Assembly (NCBI GenBank): GCA_023388075.1 | Contig: JAEWGX010000049.1 | Coordinates: 1 to 64,000 of the forward strand | Direction: 5' to 3' | Length of the DNA: 64,000 bases | Source: Pseudomonadota bacterium | GTDB taxonomy: Bacteria; Pseudomonadota; Gammaproteobacteria; Burkholderiales; Burkholderiaceae_E | Shown here: one piece after another, positions 1-9,026 of the stretch | Position numbering within the stretch: the first letter of the stretch is position 1 | Layout of the letters: every line of letters starts with the position of its first letter | Notes under the pieces: model-generated | What the model was told of the DNA's origin: nothing | The model's input: only the letters and a program-made list of their open reading frames with translations | Databases searched by the model: none | Translations under genes and position numbers: made by a program

Positions 1-1
1 C

Positions 2-1819
2 GCCGGAACGGCGGCCGCGGGCGAGGCCGCTCGCGGGGCCGGGGGGCCGCCGGGAGCCGGCGACGACGGCGATCCCGCCGCCGATCGGGCACCGGCCGCG
101 TCGGACCGGCTGCTCGGCGCCAAGCCCAACTACGACTTCGACATCGAGGCGCCCGCCTGGCTGGCGGACGACATCCGGAGCAGCACGCTGGTGGGTCGCT
201 GGCAGCGTCGCGAGGACTACGATCCGATCCAGTTCGACGGCCTGGTCGCGCGCCTGCCGGACGAGGTCCAGGCGATCCTTCGGGCCGACGGTCGCTTCCG
301 CGGCGAGGTGAAGGTCGACACCTCGCCCGGCCGGGTCCGGGTCGCGGCCGACCCCGGCCCCCAGGTCACGGTGGCGGACGTGTCGGTGCGAATCGAAGGG
401 CCCGCGCGCGGCGACGCTGAAGCGATGGCCCAGGTCCGCGGCGTGCCGGGGCTCGCCGTCGGGCAGCCGTTCCGCAGCCGGGCCTGGGAGGGCGGCAAGC
501 GCGAGATCCTGGATACCCTGAACCGTCACGGCTTCCTGCGCGCCGCGGTCAGTCGGAGCGAGGCGCGAGTGGACGTCGCGGCCGGCAAGGTGGCGCTCGA
601 CGTGGTGGTCGAATCGGGCGAGCGGCTTGCCTTCGGCGAGCTCGAGATCGAAGGGCTCGGCCGCTACGACCGCCGCATCGTGGAGGACCTGCGACCGTTT
701 CGCCCGGGCGACCCCTTCAGCGAGGCGAAGCTGCAGGAGTTCGCCTCGCGCCTGCGCAGCTCCGGCTACTTCAGCAGCGTGAGCGCGCTACCGGACCTGC
801 TCGCGCTGCAGGACGATCCCGACGCGCGGCAGGTTCGCATCCAGGTGGTGCTGGACGAGCTGGCACGGCGGCGGGTGGTGTTCGGCCTCGGCTACAGCAC
901 GGACGAAGGGCCGCGCGGGCAGGTCGGCTTCGAGCACCGCGACCTCTTCGGCCGCAACGTCCAGATGGAGTCGGCGCTGGTGGTCTCGGCCAAGCGGCAG
1001 CGGGCCTTCGCCCACTTCCGCACGCCGTACGACGACGACAACCGCTTCTACGGTTTCGGCCAGCGGGTGGAGCGTGAGGACATCGAGCAGCTCGTCACCC
1101 TGCGCAGCAACACCTATGTCGGCTTCGGCAGGCGCGACGGCGACATCGAATCCTTCACCTCGCTGCAGTACCAGATCGAGCGCGAGCGGATCCCGGCGGG
1201 CCCGTTCGGCCCGGCCGAGCGCAACTCGCTGAGCGCGCTCGTGCTCGGCAAGTCGTGGACGTTGCGCCGCGTGGATTCGGCGCTCGATCCGCGCGACGGC
1301 TACGCCGTGTCGCTGCAGGTCTCCGGCGCGCGCGACGAGGTGCTGAGCGACCGCAGCTTCCTGCGGCTGCACACGCGCGCGACCCGCTTCCAGCCGATGC
1401 CGGCCGGAACCGCGTTCGACGGCGACACGCTGGTCGCCCTGTTCGAGCTCGGCGTCGTGGCCGCGAGCTCGCGGGACGGCATCCCCAGCGAGAACCTGTT
1501 CCGCGCCGGCGGCGTTCAGTCGATCCGCGGCTATGCCTACCAGTCGCTCGGCGTGCCGCGCGGCGACGCGATCGTGGGCGGGCGCTATCTCGCCATCGCG
1601 AGCCTCGAGTACCAGCACCGTCTCACCGACGCCTATTCGCTCGCCGCCTTCGTCGACTACGGCAACGCGGGCGACTCGCGCAGCGACTTCGACCCCGTCG
1701 CCGGCTACGGGCTGGGTCTGCGCTGGCGCACGCCGATCGGGCCGGTGAACCTCGACGTCGCCTACGGACAGGCCATCTCGCGCTACCGTATCCATTTCTC
1801 CATCGGGTACACCTTCTGA
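2..1819 (+). CDS. tamA: TamA, outer-membrane BamA-family assembly factor (5' partial)
   Basis: The frame is open from the left edge, so the true start and signal peptide lie outside; 605 residues are visible. The first 30 or so are an Ala/Gly/Pro/Asp-rich linker, followed by POTRA-like repeats (one contains the pattern RRIVEDLRPFRPGDPFSEAKL) and a C-terminal beta-barrel. The barrel carries FRAGGVQSIRGYAYQSLG, the lid-loop RGY signature of Omp85 proteins, and ends in aromatic residues (HFSIGYTF), as outer-membrane barrels do. TamA is the outer-membrane half of the translocation and assembly module and works with inner-membrane-anchored TamB. The stop codon overlaps the tamB start (TGATG), which supports coupled translation. 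Some annotators would call it a generic BamA/TamA family protein; the adjacent tamB makes TamA the better name. Confidence 0.93.
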   Translation, partial: AGTAAAGEAARGAGGPPGAGDDGDPAADRAPAASDRLLGAKPNYDFDIEAPAWLADDIRSSTLVGRWQRREDYDPIQFDGLVARLPDEVQAILRADGRFRGEVKVDTSPGRVRVAADPGPQVTVADVSVRIEGPARGDAEAMAQVRGVPGLAVGQPFRSRAWEGGKREILDTLNRHGFLRAAVSRSEARVDVAAGKVALDVVVESGERLAFGELEIEGLGRYDRRIVEDLRPFRPGDPFSEAKLQEFASRLRSSGYFSSVSALPDLLALQDDPDARQVRIQVVLDELARRRVVFGLGYSTDEGPRGQVGFEHRDLFGRNVQMESALVVSAKRQRAFAHFRTPYDDDNRFYGFGQRVEREDIEQLVTLRSNTYVGFGRRDGDIESFTSLQYQIERERIPAGPFGPAERNSLSALVLGKSWTLRRVDSALDPRDGYAVSLQVSGARDEVLSDRSFLRLHTRATRFQPMPAGTAFDGDTLVALFELGVVAASSRDGIPSENLFRAGGVQSIRGYAYQSLGVPRGDAIVGGRYLAIASLEYQHRLTDAYSLAAFVDYGNAGDSRSDFDPVAGYGLGLRWRTPIGPVNLDVAYGQAISRYRIHFSIGYTF

Positions 1820-4800
1820 TGGGCGGGCGAATCCTCAAGGGCCTGCTCGCGCTGCTGCTGGTGGTCGCGGTGGTGCTCGCCGCGGCGCTCTGGTGGCTCG
1901 GTACCGGGCAGGGACTGCGCTACGTCCTGGAGCGAAGCCAGGAGGCGCTCGCTGCCACCGGGCAATCGCTCGTCATCGAGGGAGTCTCCGGAAGCCTCTA
2001 TCGCGGCGTCCGTGCCGACCGCTTCGAATGGCACGGCGACGGCACCAGCGCGAGCGGCACCGGCCTGGTCGCGAGCTGGTCGCTCGCCGGCCTGCTGCGC
2101 CGGCACCTGATCGTGCCGGAGCTGGCGGTGCGCAGCCTCGCCGTGCGGCTGCCGCCACCCCGGGAGCCGGCCCCGCCGCCCGAGCCGACGGCGATGCCCG
2201 GACCGATCGGGCTGCCGCTGACGCTCTCGGTGCAGCACCTGGCGGTCGGCGGCCTGCGGATCATTCCCGGCGCGCCGCCGGACCGGGCCGGGGAGTCCGC
2301 CGACATCGTGGTGACCGACATCGCGGCCCGGCTCGCCTACAGGGACGACGCCTTCCGGATCGACGACCTGCATGCGCGCACGCCCTACGGTGACCTCTCC
2401 GGCGCCCACGTCGGGTTCGGCGGCCAACCACCCCATCCGCTCACGGTCGAGGCGCACCTCGACGGCGCGGCGGCGCAGGTCGGCTACCAGCTCGCGCTCG
2501 CCGCGCAGGGCGACCTGGAGCGGCTCGAGGCCCGCCTGACCGGGACGGTGGCGGAGGCGCCCGTCGATGCCGTCGCGGCGCTCGCGCCGCTCGCGGTGAT
2601 GCCGCTCACGACGCTGAGCGTCGAGGTCGCGCGGCTCGACCTGCGGCTGCTCGCCGAGGCGGCGCCCACCACCCGGCTCGATGCCCGCCTCGAGCTCGCT
2701 CCGCGAGCGGGGGGCGATGACTGGGGCGGCACGATCGCCGTGCGCAATCCGCAGGCCGGTTCGCTCGCCGACGGCCGCCTGCCGCTCGAGGCGCTCGACG
2801 CTTCCATCGGCGTGCTGGCGGCGCAGGATCCGGTGGCGCGCGAGCTGCGCCTGGACGAGCTCGTCCTCGCCTTGCCCGGCACCGCGCCCGAGCAGGGGCG
2901 CATCCGCGGCAGCCTCGCCGTCGCGCCGGGAAGGCAGCTGCAGCTTGCGGGTGCCGAGCTGCCGGAGGTCCGCGCGCAGCTCGCGTTCGAGGCGCTCGAC
3001 CTCGCCGGATTCGCTGCCGGCCTGCCGCCCACCGCGCTCGACGGCCATCTCGACGTGGACCGCGACCGGTTCATGCTCGCGCTTGCCCAGTCCGAGGCCC
3101 GGCTGCGGGATCTGGTCCCGGCCGCGACCCGCATGCCGCCCGGCGATGCCGAGGTCAGGGTGCACGGCCGCCTCGACGCGGCTGCGCTGCACCTCGCCGA
3201 AGCGCGGCTGCGCCTTGGCGACACCCGCCTCGAGGCGAGCGGCGAGGCCACCCTCGCCGAACCGTATCGGATCGATGCCAAGGGCACGGTGGCCCGGCTC
3301 CGCCCGGGCCAGTGGCTGCCCGAGGCGCTCGCCGCCGACCCTCGCCTGCGCGACGGCGTGCTGAACGGCACATGGACGATCGCCGGCCGGGTCGCCCCCG
3401 GGTTCGACTCGGTCGTTTCGCTGGAGCTGGCCGACAGCACGCTCGCCGGCAAGCCGCTCTCCGCGCGCGTGCGCTCGCGGGTTGCGCTCGCGCAATCCGG
3501 CGCGCCGCGACGCGTCGAGGAGGCCGACGGCCAGATCCGGCTCGGCGACAACCGCCTTCGCGTCCGGGGCGGCCTCGGCCAGCCCGCGGATCGGCTGGCA
3601 ATAGAGCTCGCGCTCGCCGACCTGGCGGAGGTCGAACCGCGACTGGAGGGCAAGGCCTCCTTGATCGGCGAGCTGGCCGGCAGCTTCGACTCGCTTCGCG
3701 CGAAGGCAACCTTGACCGCGGAGCGGATCGCCATGGCGGCGGAGGGCGATCCGTTGAGGATCGGATCGCTGCGGATCGATGCCGACCTGCCGGCGACCGG
3801 CGAGTTCGCCCCGCGATCAGCCGTCGACGTCGGCATCCGGCTGCGCGCGGTGCAGGCGGCAGGCCGGGAGCTCTCGTCGGTCGAGCTGAAGACACGCGGA
3901 ACGGTAGCGGCCCACCGCTTCGAGCTTGCCGGCGCCGGCGAGGGGCAGACGCTGCGTGTCGCCGGGGACGGCGAGGCGCGGCTGGGCGATTCGCCTTCCT
4001 GGCGGGCGCGCATCGCCTCCGCCGTCGTCGACGGCGCCGTGCCGGCCCGGCTCGTGGCGCCAGCCACCGTCCGCGTGGACGCGCGGGATCTCCTGGTCGA
4101 GCGATTCGCGTTGGCGGTGGCCGGAGGCGAGGCGGCGCTGGATCGCCTGGCGCTGCGCTGGGGAGATGCTTTCCGGCTGGAGACCCGCGGCCGGGCGAGC
4201 GGGCTGCCGATCGAGCGGCTGCTGGAGCTGGCGGGCAGCGACGCCGGTTTCGATGCGCTGCGCGCGACGCGGCTCGATGCCGGTTGGAACCTTGCCGGCA
4301 CCGGTGCCGACGACCTGAGCGGCACGGCCAGCCTCACGTTGCGCGAGGAAGGGGCGGGCGGCGGCCCGCTGCGGCTCGAGGGCGACAACGGCGTGCAGCT
4401 CACGCTCGCGCAGGGTCGCCTGGATGGCCGCTTCGCCCTCGCGCTGCCTTCGCTCGCCTTCACCCATCCGCTCACCGCGCCCGACCTCGTCCTCGACGGC
4501 AGCCTCGAGCTCCGCGGCAAGGTCGCCGGCACGCTGGCGCGACCGCTCTGGGACGCCACGGTCACCGGCGCGGATCTCGCGGTGCTGCAGCGGTCGGTCG
4601 GCTGGCGCCTCACCGACGGCTCGCTCGACGCGCGGCTCGAGGGCCGCGCATTTCAGCTTCGCACGCTGCGCTTCGCCTCCGGCGACGGCTCGGTGTCCCT
4701 GCGGGGCGAGGCGCGGCTGCTGGACAAGCCGCGACCATCGGCACGGCCGGCGGCGCCTGCGCCTTCCACGGCGCCCTTCGACGGCCGCTTCGAGCTGACC

Positions 4801-5826
4801 GCCGCGCAGTTGCAGGTTCCCATCGGCCCCGGGCAGCGCGTCGCCCTCTCGGGGACCACGGTCCTTGCCAGCGGTGACGACGGGCTCGGGCTTTCCGGCA
4901 AGCTGCGGGTGGACCGCGGCATCATCGAGATCCAGGGGTCGTCGGCGCCGTCGCTGCCCGATGACGTGCGCATCGTGAACCCGGTCGGGGCCCAGCCGGC
5001 GGAAGAGGACAAGCCCGCGCAGTCCGGCAAGCCCCTGCGGGTCGCCTCGGACCTGGCGGTCGACCTCGGCGACAAGCTGCGCGTGACCGGCAACGGCGTC
5101 GCCGCCAGGCTGGCGGGCAGCCTGCAGGTACGCGGCACGCTGCCGGATGCGCCGCGGCTCACCGGCGCGATCGACATCGTCGACGGCACCTACCAGGCCT
5201 ACGGGCAGAACCTGCGCATCGAGAAGGGCGTGGTCCGCTTCAACGGCCCGGTGGACAACCCCGCGCTCGACCTCCTGGCCAAGCGCCCGTTCCTGCCGGT
5301 GGAGGTCGGCGTCTCGGTGACCGGCACGGTGCTCAACCCGGTCATCGCCCTGGTTTCCTCGCCCGAGATGTCGGACACCGACAAGCTCGCCTGGCTGGTG
5401 CTCGGCACGGATCCGAAGAACGCGCCCAGCGCCGCCCAGTCGCTCGCATTGCGCCAGGCGGCCCAGCAACTGTTCCTGAAGGACGACGGCCGCCACAAGC
5501 CCGGCGTCGCGGAGCGGCTGGGGCTCGACGTGATGAACTTCGGCTACGGCTCGGACACCGGGCAGGCCGAGGGCGTGAAGGAGAGCCGCAGTCCGACCGG
5601 GCTGCCCGGCTCGCAGTCGAACAGCACCGCCTCGGCCGCGCAGCAGGAGGTGGTCACCCTCGGCAAGCGCATCGGATCGCGTCTCTTCGTGAGCTACGAG
5701 CAGGGCGTGCGCGGGCTCTACAACCTGCTGCGCATCCAGTACGCGCTGTCGCAGCGGCTTGCGGTGCGCGCCCAGAGCGGCAGCGACAACGCGGTGGACC
5801 TGCTGTACTCCTACGCCTTCGACTGA
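1819..5826 (+). CDS. tamB: TamB, translocation and assembly module inner-membrane subunit
   Basis: 1335 residues. The ATG overlaps the tamA stop by one base. A single N-terminal membrane anchor (about residues 8-26, LLALLLVVAVVLAAALWWL) is followed by a very long periplasmic, beta-strand-rich region typical of AsmA/TamB proteins, which form a hydrophobic groove across the periplasm. The last 350 residues form the conserved TamB (DUF490) domain, with features such as GAIDIVDGTYQAYGQNLRIEKG and the aromatic C-terminus LLYSYAFD. TamB bridges the inner membrane to TamA and has been linked to autotransporter assembly and to lipid transport to the outer membrane. Length is near the usual 1250-1400. 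The frame stays open upstream through tamA, but the ATG at the tamA stop is the only sensible start. Confidence 0.94.
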   Translation: MGGRILKGLLALLLVVAVVLAAALWWLGTGQGLRYVLERSQEALAATGQSLVIEGVSGSLYRGVRADRFEWHGDGTSASGTGLVASWSLAGLLRRHLIVPELAVRSLAVRLPPPREPAPPPEPTAMPGPIGLPLTLSVQHLAVGGLRIIPGAPPDRAGESADIVVTDIAARLAYRDDAFRIDDLHARTPYGDLSGAHVGFGGQPPHPLTVEAHLDGAAAQVGYQLALAAQGDLERLEARLTGTVAEAPVDAVAALAPLAVMPLTTLSVEVARLDLRLLAEAAPTTRLDARLELAPRAGGDDWGGTIAVRNPQAGSLADGRLPLEALDASIGVLAAQDPVARELRLDELVLALPGTAPEQGRIRGSLAVAPGRQLQLAGAELPEVRAQLAFEALDLAGFAAGLPPTALDGHLDVDRDRFMLALAQSEARLRDLVPAATRMPPGDAEVRVHGRLDAAALHLAEARLRLGDTRLEASGEATLAEPYRIDAKGTVARLRPGQWLPEALAADPRLRDGVLNGTWTIAGRVAPGFDSVVSLELADSTLAGKPLSARVRSRVALAQSGAPRRVEEADGQIRLGDNRLRVRGGLGQPADRLAIELALADLAEVEPRLEGKASLIGELAGSFDSLRAKATLTAERIAMAAEGDPLRIGSLRIDADLPATGEFAPRSAVDVGIRLRAVQAAGRELSSVELKTRGTVAAHRFELAGAGEGQTLRVAGDGEARLGDSPSWRARIASAVVDGAVPARLVAPATVRVDARDLLVERFALAVAGGEAALDRLALRWGDAFRLETRGRASGLPIERLLELAGSDAGFDALRATRLDAGWNLAGTGADDLSGTASLTLREEGAGGGPLRLEGDNGVQLTLAQGRLDGRFALALPSLAFTHPLTAPDLVLDGSLELRGKVAGTLARPLWDATVTGADLAVLQRSVGWRLTDGSLDARLEGRAFQLRTLRFASGDGSVSLRGEARLLDKPRPSARPAAPAPSTAPFDGRFELTAAQLQVPIGPGQRVALSGTTVLASGDDGLGLSGKLRVDRGIIEIQGSSAPSLPDDVRIVNPVGAQPAEEDKPAQSGKPLRVASDLAVDLGDKLRVTGNGVAARLAGSLQVRGTLPDAPRLTGAIDIVDGTYQAYGQNLRIEKGVVRFNGPVDNPALDLLAKRPFLPVEVGVSVTGTVLNPVIALVSSPEMSDTDKLAWLVLGTDPKNAPSAAQSLALRQAAQQLFLKDDGRHKPGVAERLGLDVMNFGYGSDTGQAEGVKESRSPTGLPGSQSNSTASAAQQEVVTLGKRIGSRLFVSYEQGVRGLYNLLRIQYALSQRLAVRAQSGSDNAVDLLYSYAFD

Positions 5827-5851
5827 GCCGCTCGGACGCGCGCGAGGCGCC

Positions 5852-6778
5852 TCACGCCGGCTCGGCGAGCGCCTGCGCGAGCAGGGCGTCGTAGGCCGCC
5901 CAGTCCTCGTACTGCACCCAGTGCCCGGCGCCCGGGATCTGCGCGAGCCAGCGGAAGTCCGGGGCGCTCGCGAGCGCCGGCTCGAGCCGATCGCCGACGC
6001 CGCGGTACAGCGTGTCCTCCGCGCCCCAGATGCCGACCACCGGGCAGCGGACCTTCGGCAGCGTCTCGAGCACGACGAGCGTGCGCGACAACCGCCGCAG
6101 CTTCATGCGGTCGCGCGCGAGATTGCGGGCGTGGATCTCGAGCGCGAGCGCGTCGATCGACTCCGCGCGCGCAAGCATCAGCGTCGCGAGATTGTGCCGG
6201 TGCGCCGCCTCGAGCGCCTCCCCGGCCAGCCCGCTCCACGGGCGCAGCACCAGCCTGAACCCGGGGTTCACGCCGAGCGCCGGCGCGCCCGAAAGCACCA
6301 GCCGGCGGACGCGGGCCGGTTTCGCGGCGGCCATCAAGGTGCCGACCATGGCGCCGAAGGAGAAGCCGACCAGGTCCACCGCCGCGTCGCCGAAGAGCCG
6401 CGCGAGCGCGGCCTCCATCGGCGCCGGCAGCGCGTCCGCATCCCCGCCGGCCGGCGGCCTCGCGGAGTCGCCGAAGCCCGGCAGGTCCGGCACCCACACC
6501 TGCCTGCCGGCGTATACCAGCGCCGCGATGTTTCGGGCCCAGTGCGTCCAGCTTCCGGAGCCCCCGTGCAGCAGCACCACCGGGGGCTGTGCCGACGCGT
6601 TCGCCGGCACAGCCGGCCGCCATGCATGCCAGACCATCGGGCCCTGCTCGCCGGTCAGCTCCACGCGCTCGGCCGCGCGCTCGAGCGCCGCGAGATCGTC
6701 GGTCGACCGGATGGCGCGCGGCAACGGCGCGGGCTCGGAGGAGGGCGGTGCTGCGGAAGTGCTCACGCATCGCATCAT
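5852..6778 (-). CDS. Alpha/beta hydrolase
   Basis: 308 residues. It has the alpha/beta-hydrolase landmarks in order: an oxyanion-hole HGG motif (VVLLHGGSGSW), the DLPGFGDS strand-loop, the nucleophile elbow GFSFG (Ser in G-x-S-x-G), an acid in GAEDTLYRG and the catalytic His in GAGHWVQYE. The substrate cannot be read from the sequence; the meta-cleavage hydrolase and esterase branches of the family look alike at this level. The gene converges on tamB with a 25-base gap and is divergent from the thioesterase at 6872. Two tandem ATG codons (6778 and 6775) and a GTG at 6766 are possible starts and none has a good ribosome-binding site; 6778 is used. The frame stays open far upstream across the opposite-strand thioesterase, but that extension is not family-like. 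Confidence 0.85.
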   Translation of the reverse strand: MMRCVSTSAAPPSSEPAPLPRAIRSTDDLAALERAAERVELTGEQGPMVWHAWRPAVPANASAQPPVVLLHGGSGSWTHWARNIAALVYAGRQVWVPDLPGFGDSARPPAGGDADALPAPMEAALARLFGDAAVDLVGFSFGAMVGTLMAAAKPARVRRLVLSGAPALGVNPGFRLVLRPWSGLAGEALEAAHRHNLATLMLARAESIDALALEIHARNLARDRMKLRRLSRTLVVLETLPKVRCPVVGIWGAEDTLYRGVGDRLEPALASAPDFRWLAQIPGAGHWVQYEDWAAYDALLAQALAEPA

Positions 6779-6811
6779 ACCGGCGGGCGAGGCCACCGTC
6801 GGCCGCAGCCT

Positions 6812-6840
6812 TTGACAGACCGCGAGCCGGTCCGTACGGT
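6812..6840 (+). promoter_or_regulatory. Candidate sigma-70 promoter for the PaaI-type thioesterase
   Basis: A perfect -35 hexamer TTGACA (6812-6817) is followed after 17 bases by TACGGT (6835-6840), which keeps only three consensus positions of the -10. It would start transcription near 6847, leaving a short leader with GAGGAG before the ATG at 6872. Confidence 0.45.
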
Positions 6841-6871
6841 GACGACTGAGCAGTCGACACGAGGAGCCCGC

Positions 6872-7285
6872 ATGATCGACCTCGAGATGATCCAGGAGCG
6901 GATCCGCCCGCTCTTTCCAGGCCTCATGGGCGTCGAGCTGGTGGAGGCCACGCCGGAGTCGGTCGCGGCCCGGATGACGGTGCGACCGGATCTCTGCACC
7001 GCTGGAAACATCCTGCACGGCGGCGCCGTCATGGCGTTCGCGGACACGCTCGGTGCCATCGGCACGCTGGTGAACCTGCCACAGGGCGCGCGCACCACCA
7101 CCATCGAGTCCGGCACCCGGTTCCTCGCGGCGGCGCCGGCGGGCAGCGTCGTCACCGGTCGCTCGACGCCGCTGCATCGCGGCCGCACCACCATGGTGTG
7201 GCAGACGGAGATCCGCAACGAGGCGGGCAAGCTCTGCGCCGTCGTAACGCAGACCCAGCTGGTGATGAACGAATCGCGCGGCTGA
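6872..7285 (+). CDS. PaaI-type hot-dog acyl-CoA thioesterase
   Basis: 137 residues, the normal size for a single hot-dog domain. The family core ILHGGAVMAFADTLGAIGT (residues about 49-67) holds the HGG turn and the acidic residue used in PaaI/YigI thioesterases. These enzymes hydrolyse acyl-CoA or aryl-CoA thioesters and are cytosolic tetramers; the acyl specificity here is unknown. The ATG has GAGGAG about six bases upstream. It is a single-gene unit divergent from the hydrolase at 5852-6778, so a shared role with that gene is possible but not shown. Confidence 0.88.
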   Translation: MIDLEMIQERIRPLFPGLMGVELVEATPESVAARMTVRPDLCTAGNILHGGAVMAFADTLGAIGTLVNLPQGARTTTIESGTRFLAAAPAGSVVTGRSTPLHRGRTTMVWQTEIRNEAGKLCAVVTQTQLVMNESRG

Positions 7286-7369
7286 GCGGCGCTTCAGTCG
7301 CGATTGCAATGACGCGGCAACCGCGACGCCGGGCGTGGCGCCAGGGCGTCGCCAGCGACGGCGAGGCGC

Positions 7370-8104
7370 CTACTGCGCCTCGCGCACCTGCGGCACGAAC
7401 AGGTAGCCCACCCCGCGCACCGACTTGATCAGCTGCGGGTTCTGCGGATCGGCCTCCAGCTTGCGCCGCAGCCGACCCACCTGCACGTCGATCGTCCGGT
7501 CGAACGGGCTCGCCTGGCGTCGCCGCGTCTGCTCCAGCAGGAAGTCCCTAGAGAGCACTCGCCCCGCGTGGCGCGCGAGCAGATGCAACAGGTCGAACTC
7601 CCCGGTGGTGAGCGGCACGTCGCTGCCGGCAGGGTTGGTGAGCTGCCGGGCGCCGACATCGAGTGTCCATCCGTCGAAGCCCAGGCGTGACCGGTCCGGT
7701 GGCGGGCCAGTCGCGGCATCCGGCGGCTCCGGCTGCAGGCGGCGCAGCACCGACTTCACGCGCGCGAGCAGCTCGCGCAGGTCGAACGGCTTGGTCACGT
7801 AGTCGTCGGCGCCGATCTCCAGGCCGACGATGCGATCGACCGTGTCGCCCCGGCCGGTGACGAACACGAGCCCGCAGCGCCACCGCTCCCGCAGTCGGCG
7901 TGCCACGTCGAAGCCGTCCTCGGCGGGAAGGCCGAGATCCAGCAGGACCAGGACGGCCGGGTCCGACTGCATGAGCTCGATCAGCTCGGCGCCGCTCGCC
8001 ACGGCCGATACCCGAAAGCCGTGGCGGCTGAAGTAGTTGGCCAGGAGGGTTCGGATGCCGGCTTCGTCGTCGACGACGATCAGGTGCTGGAGGGCGGCGT
8101 TCAC
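7370..8104 (-). CDS. OmpR/PhoB-family response regulator (orphan)
   Basis: 244 residues. An N-terminal receiver domain has the acidic pair in VDDE (about 11-14), phospho-acceptor Asp56 (LVLLDLGLP), Thr83 (FVTG) and Lys105 (YVTKPF). A C-terminal winged helix (about 140-240) has the OmpR hallmarks DVPLTTGEFDLLHLL, RTIDVQVGRLRRKLE and RGVGYLF. It therefore acts as a phosphorylation-dependent DNA-binding regulator. No ordinary histidine kinase sits beside it; the nearest kinase is the hybrid one at 10714-12852, which has its own receiver, so the partner is unknown. The start codon is GTG with little Shine-Dalgarno sequence. The OmpR subgroup (for example TorR-like or OmpR-like) cannot be decided by eye. 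Confidence 0.93.
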   Translation of the reverse strand: MNAALQHLIVVDDEAGIRTLLANYFSRHGFRVSAVASGAELIELMQSDPAVLVLLDLGLPAEDGFDVARRLRERWRCGLVFVTGRGDTVDRIVGLEIGADDYVTKPFDLRELLARVKSVLRRLQPEPPDAATGPPPDRSRLGFDGWTLDVGARQLTNPAGSDVPLTTGEFDLLHLLARHAGRVLSRDFLLEQTRRRQASPFDRTIDVQVGRLRRKLEADPQNPQLIKSVRGVGYLFVPQVREAQ

Positions 8105-8128
8105 GCCCCGAATGCTAGCAAGCCGCGC

Positions 8129-9001
8129 TCAGGACGAGCGCAGCCTGACGGCAAGGCTCTGCGTCGCGCGCCCGACCAGGCCCCGGCTGTCGTAGAGTGC
8201 CGACTCGGCCAGTCCGCACCCGGCTGGCCCGAGCACGGTCCGGGCATCCAGGCAGATCCAGTCGCCGACGGGTCGGCGCAACAGGTTGATGGTGAGATCC
8301 GCGTTGACGAAGGTATGGCGCCGGTAGTCCAGTATGGCGCTGATGCCGTTGCCGGAATCGGCCGCCACCGCCACCCGCTGGTACGGGCCGGGCAGCTCGC
8401 CGGACAGGAGCGGATGGCGCAACCGGAACCAGACCGCGCACGGCCCCTGCCACATCCTGCCTCGGGCGACGCGCGTCTCCACCAGGTCGGGGTAGCCGGG
8501 GGCGGCCTCGTTGCGGAAGGGGAAGTGCGCCTCGGGCGATGAATCGGGCGCGAGCGGTGCGGCCGGCAGCGGATGGCCGGGGAGGGCGGCCGGGAGATCC
8601 ACGGGCGACTCTCTCTGGGCCAGCGCGGTGAAGCGTCCGACCTCCTTGCCTGCGGCCAGCAGGCGGGCGGAGAAGTGGGCCGCATTGCGCCCGACGTAGT
8701 CGGGGGTGACTTCCACCATGACCTCGCCGATGGGGACCGGCCGCACCAGGTTCGCCGTGAGCCGGGCGACGTGGCCGAGGCCGTGCGCGTCGGCCGCCCG
8801 CTCCACCGCGCGACAGACCAGCGCGACAGGCGGCCCGGCATGCTGGTAGCCAGGGTCCCAGGGCCCGCGCGTGAGCTCGCTCGCGACGAAGCGGTGCTCG
8901 TCGAGCGCGACATAGGCGGCATCGAGGCCGTGGGCCGGCGAGGGCAGCGTCATGGCGACAGGTGATGGATAGCCCCGCGGCGGAGCGAGGCGACGAACCA
9001 T
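8129..9001 (-). CDS. Acyl-CoA thioesterase-family protein (double hot-dog, TesB-like)
   Basis: 290 residues. The pattern FVASELTRGPWDPGYQHAGPPVALVCRAVE near the N-terminus and NADLTINLLRRPVGDWICLDARTVLGPAGCGLAESALYDSRGLVGRATQSL at the C-terminus (quoted here only as landmarks, residues about 36-65 and 235-285) are typical of the two hot-dog repeats of TesB-like thioesterase-family proteins, which hydrolyse acyl-CoA esters in the cytosol. The substrate is not readable. It lies 25 bases downstream of the Fnr-type regulator gene on the same strand, so the two may be co-transcribed. The ATG at 8953 gives a product starting MTLPSPAHG and is a reasonable alternative; neither start has a clear ribosome-binding site. 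Confidence 0.75.
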   Translation of the reverse strand: MVRRLAPPRGYPSPVAMTLPSPAHGLDAAYVALDEHRFVASELTRGPWDPGYQHAGPPVALVCRAVERAADAHGLGHVARLTANLVRPVPIGEVMVEVTPDYVGRNAAHFSARLLAAGKEVGRFTALAQRESPVDLPAALPGHPLPAAPLAPDSSPEAHFPFRNEAAPGYPDLVETRVARGRMWQGPCAVWFRLRHPLLSGELPGPYQRVAVAADSGNGISAILDYRRHTFVNADLTINLLRRPVGDWICLDARTVLGPAGCGLAESALYDSRGLVGRATQSLAVRLRSS

Positions 9002-9026
9002 TAGACCATGGCGGCAGGCCCGAGGG

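Noticed and set aside
1783..3495. 570-codon open frame on the minus strand opposite tamB, and similar long frames across the window
   Set aside because: GC-rich codon bias creates long antisense frames; the translation is Arg/Gly/Ala-rich with no domain, and tamB on the other strand is certain.
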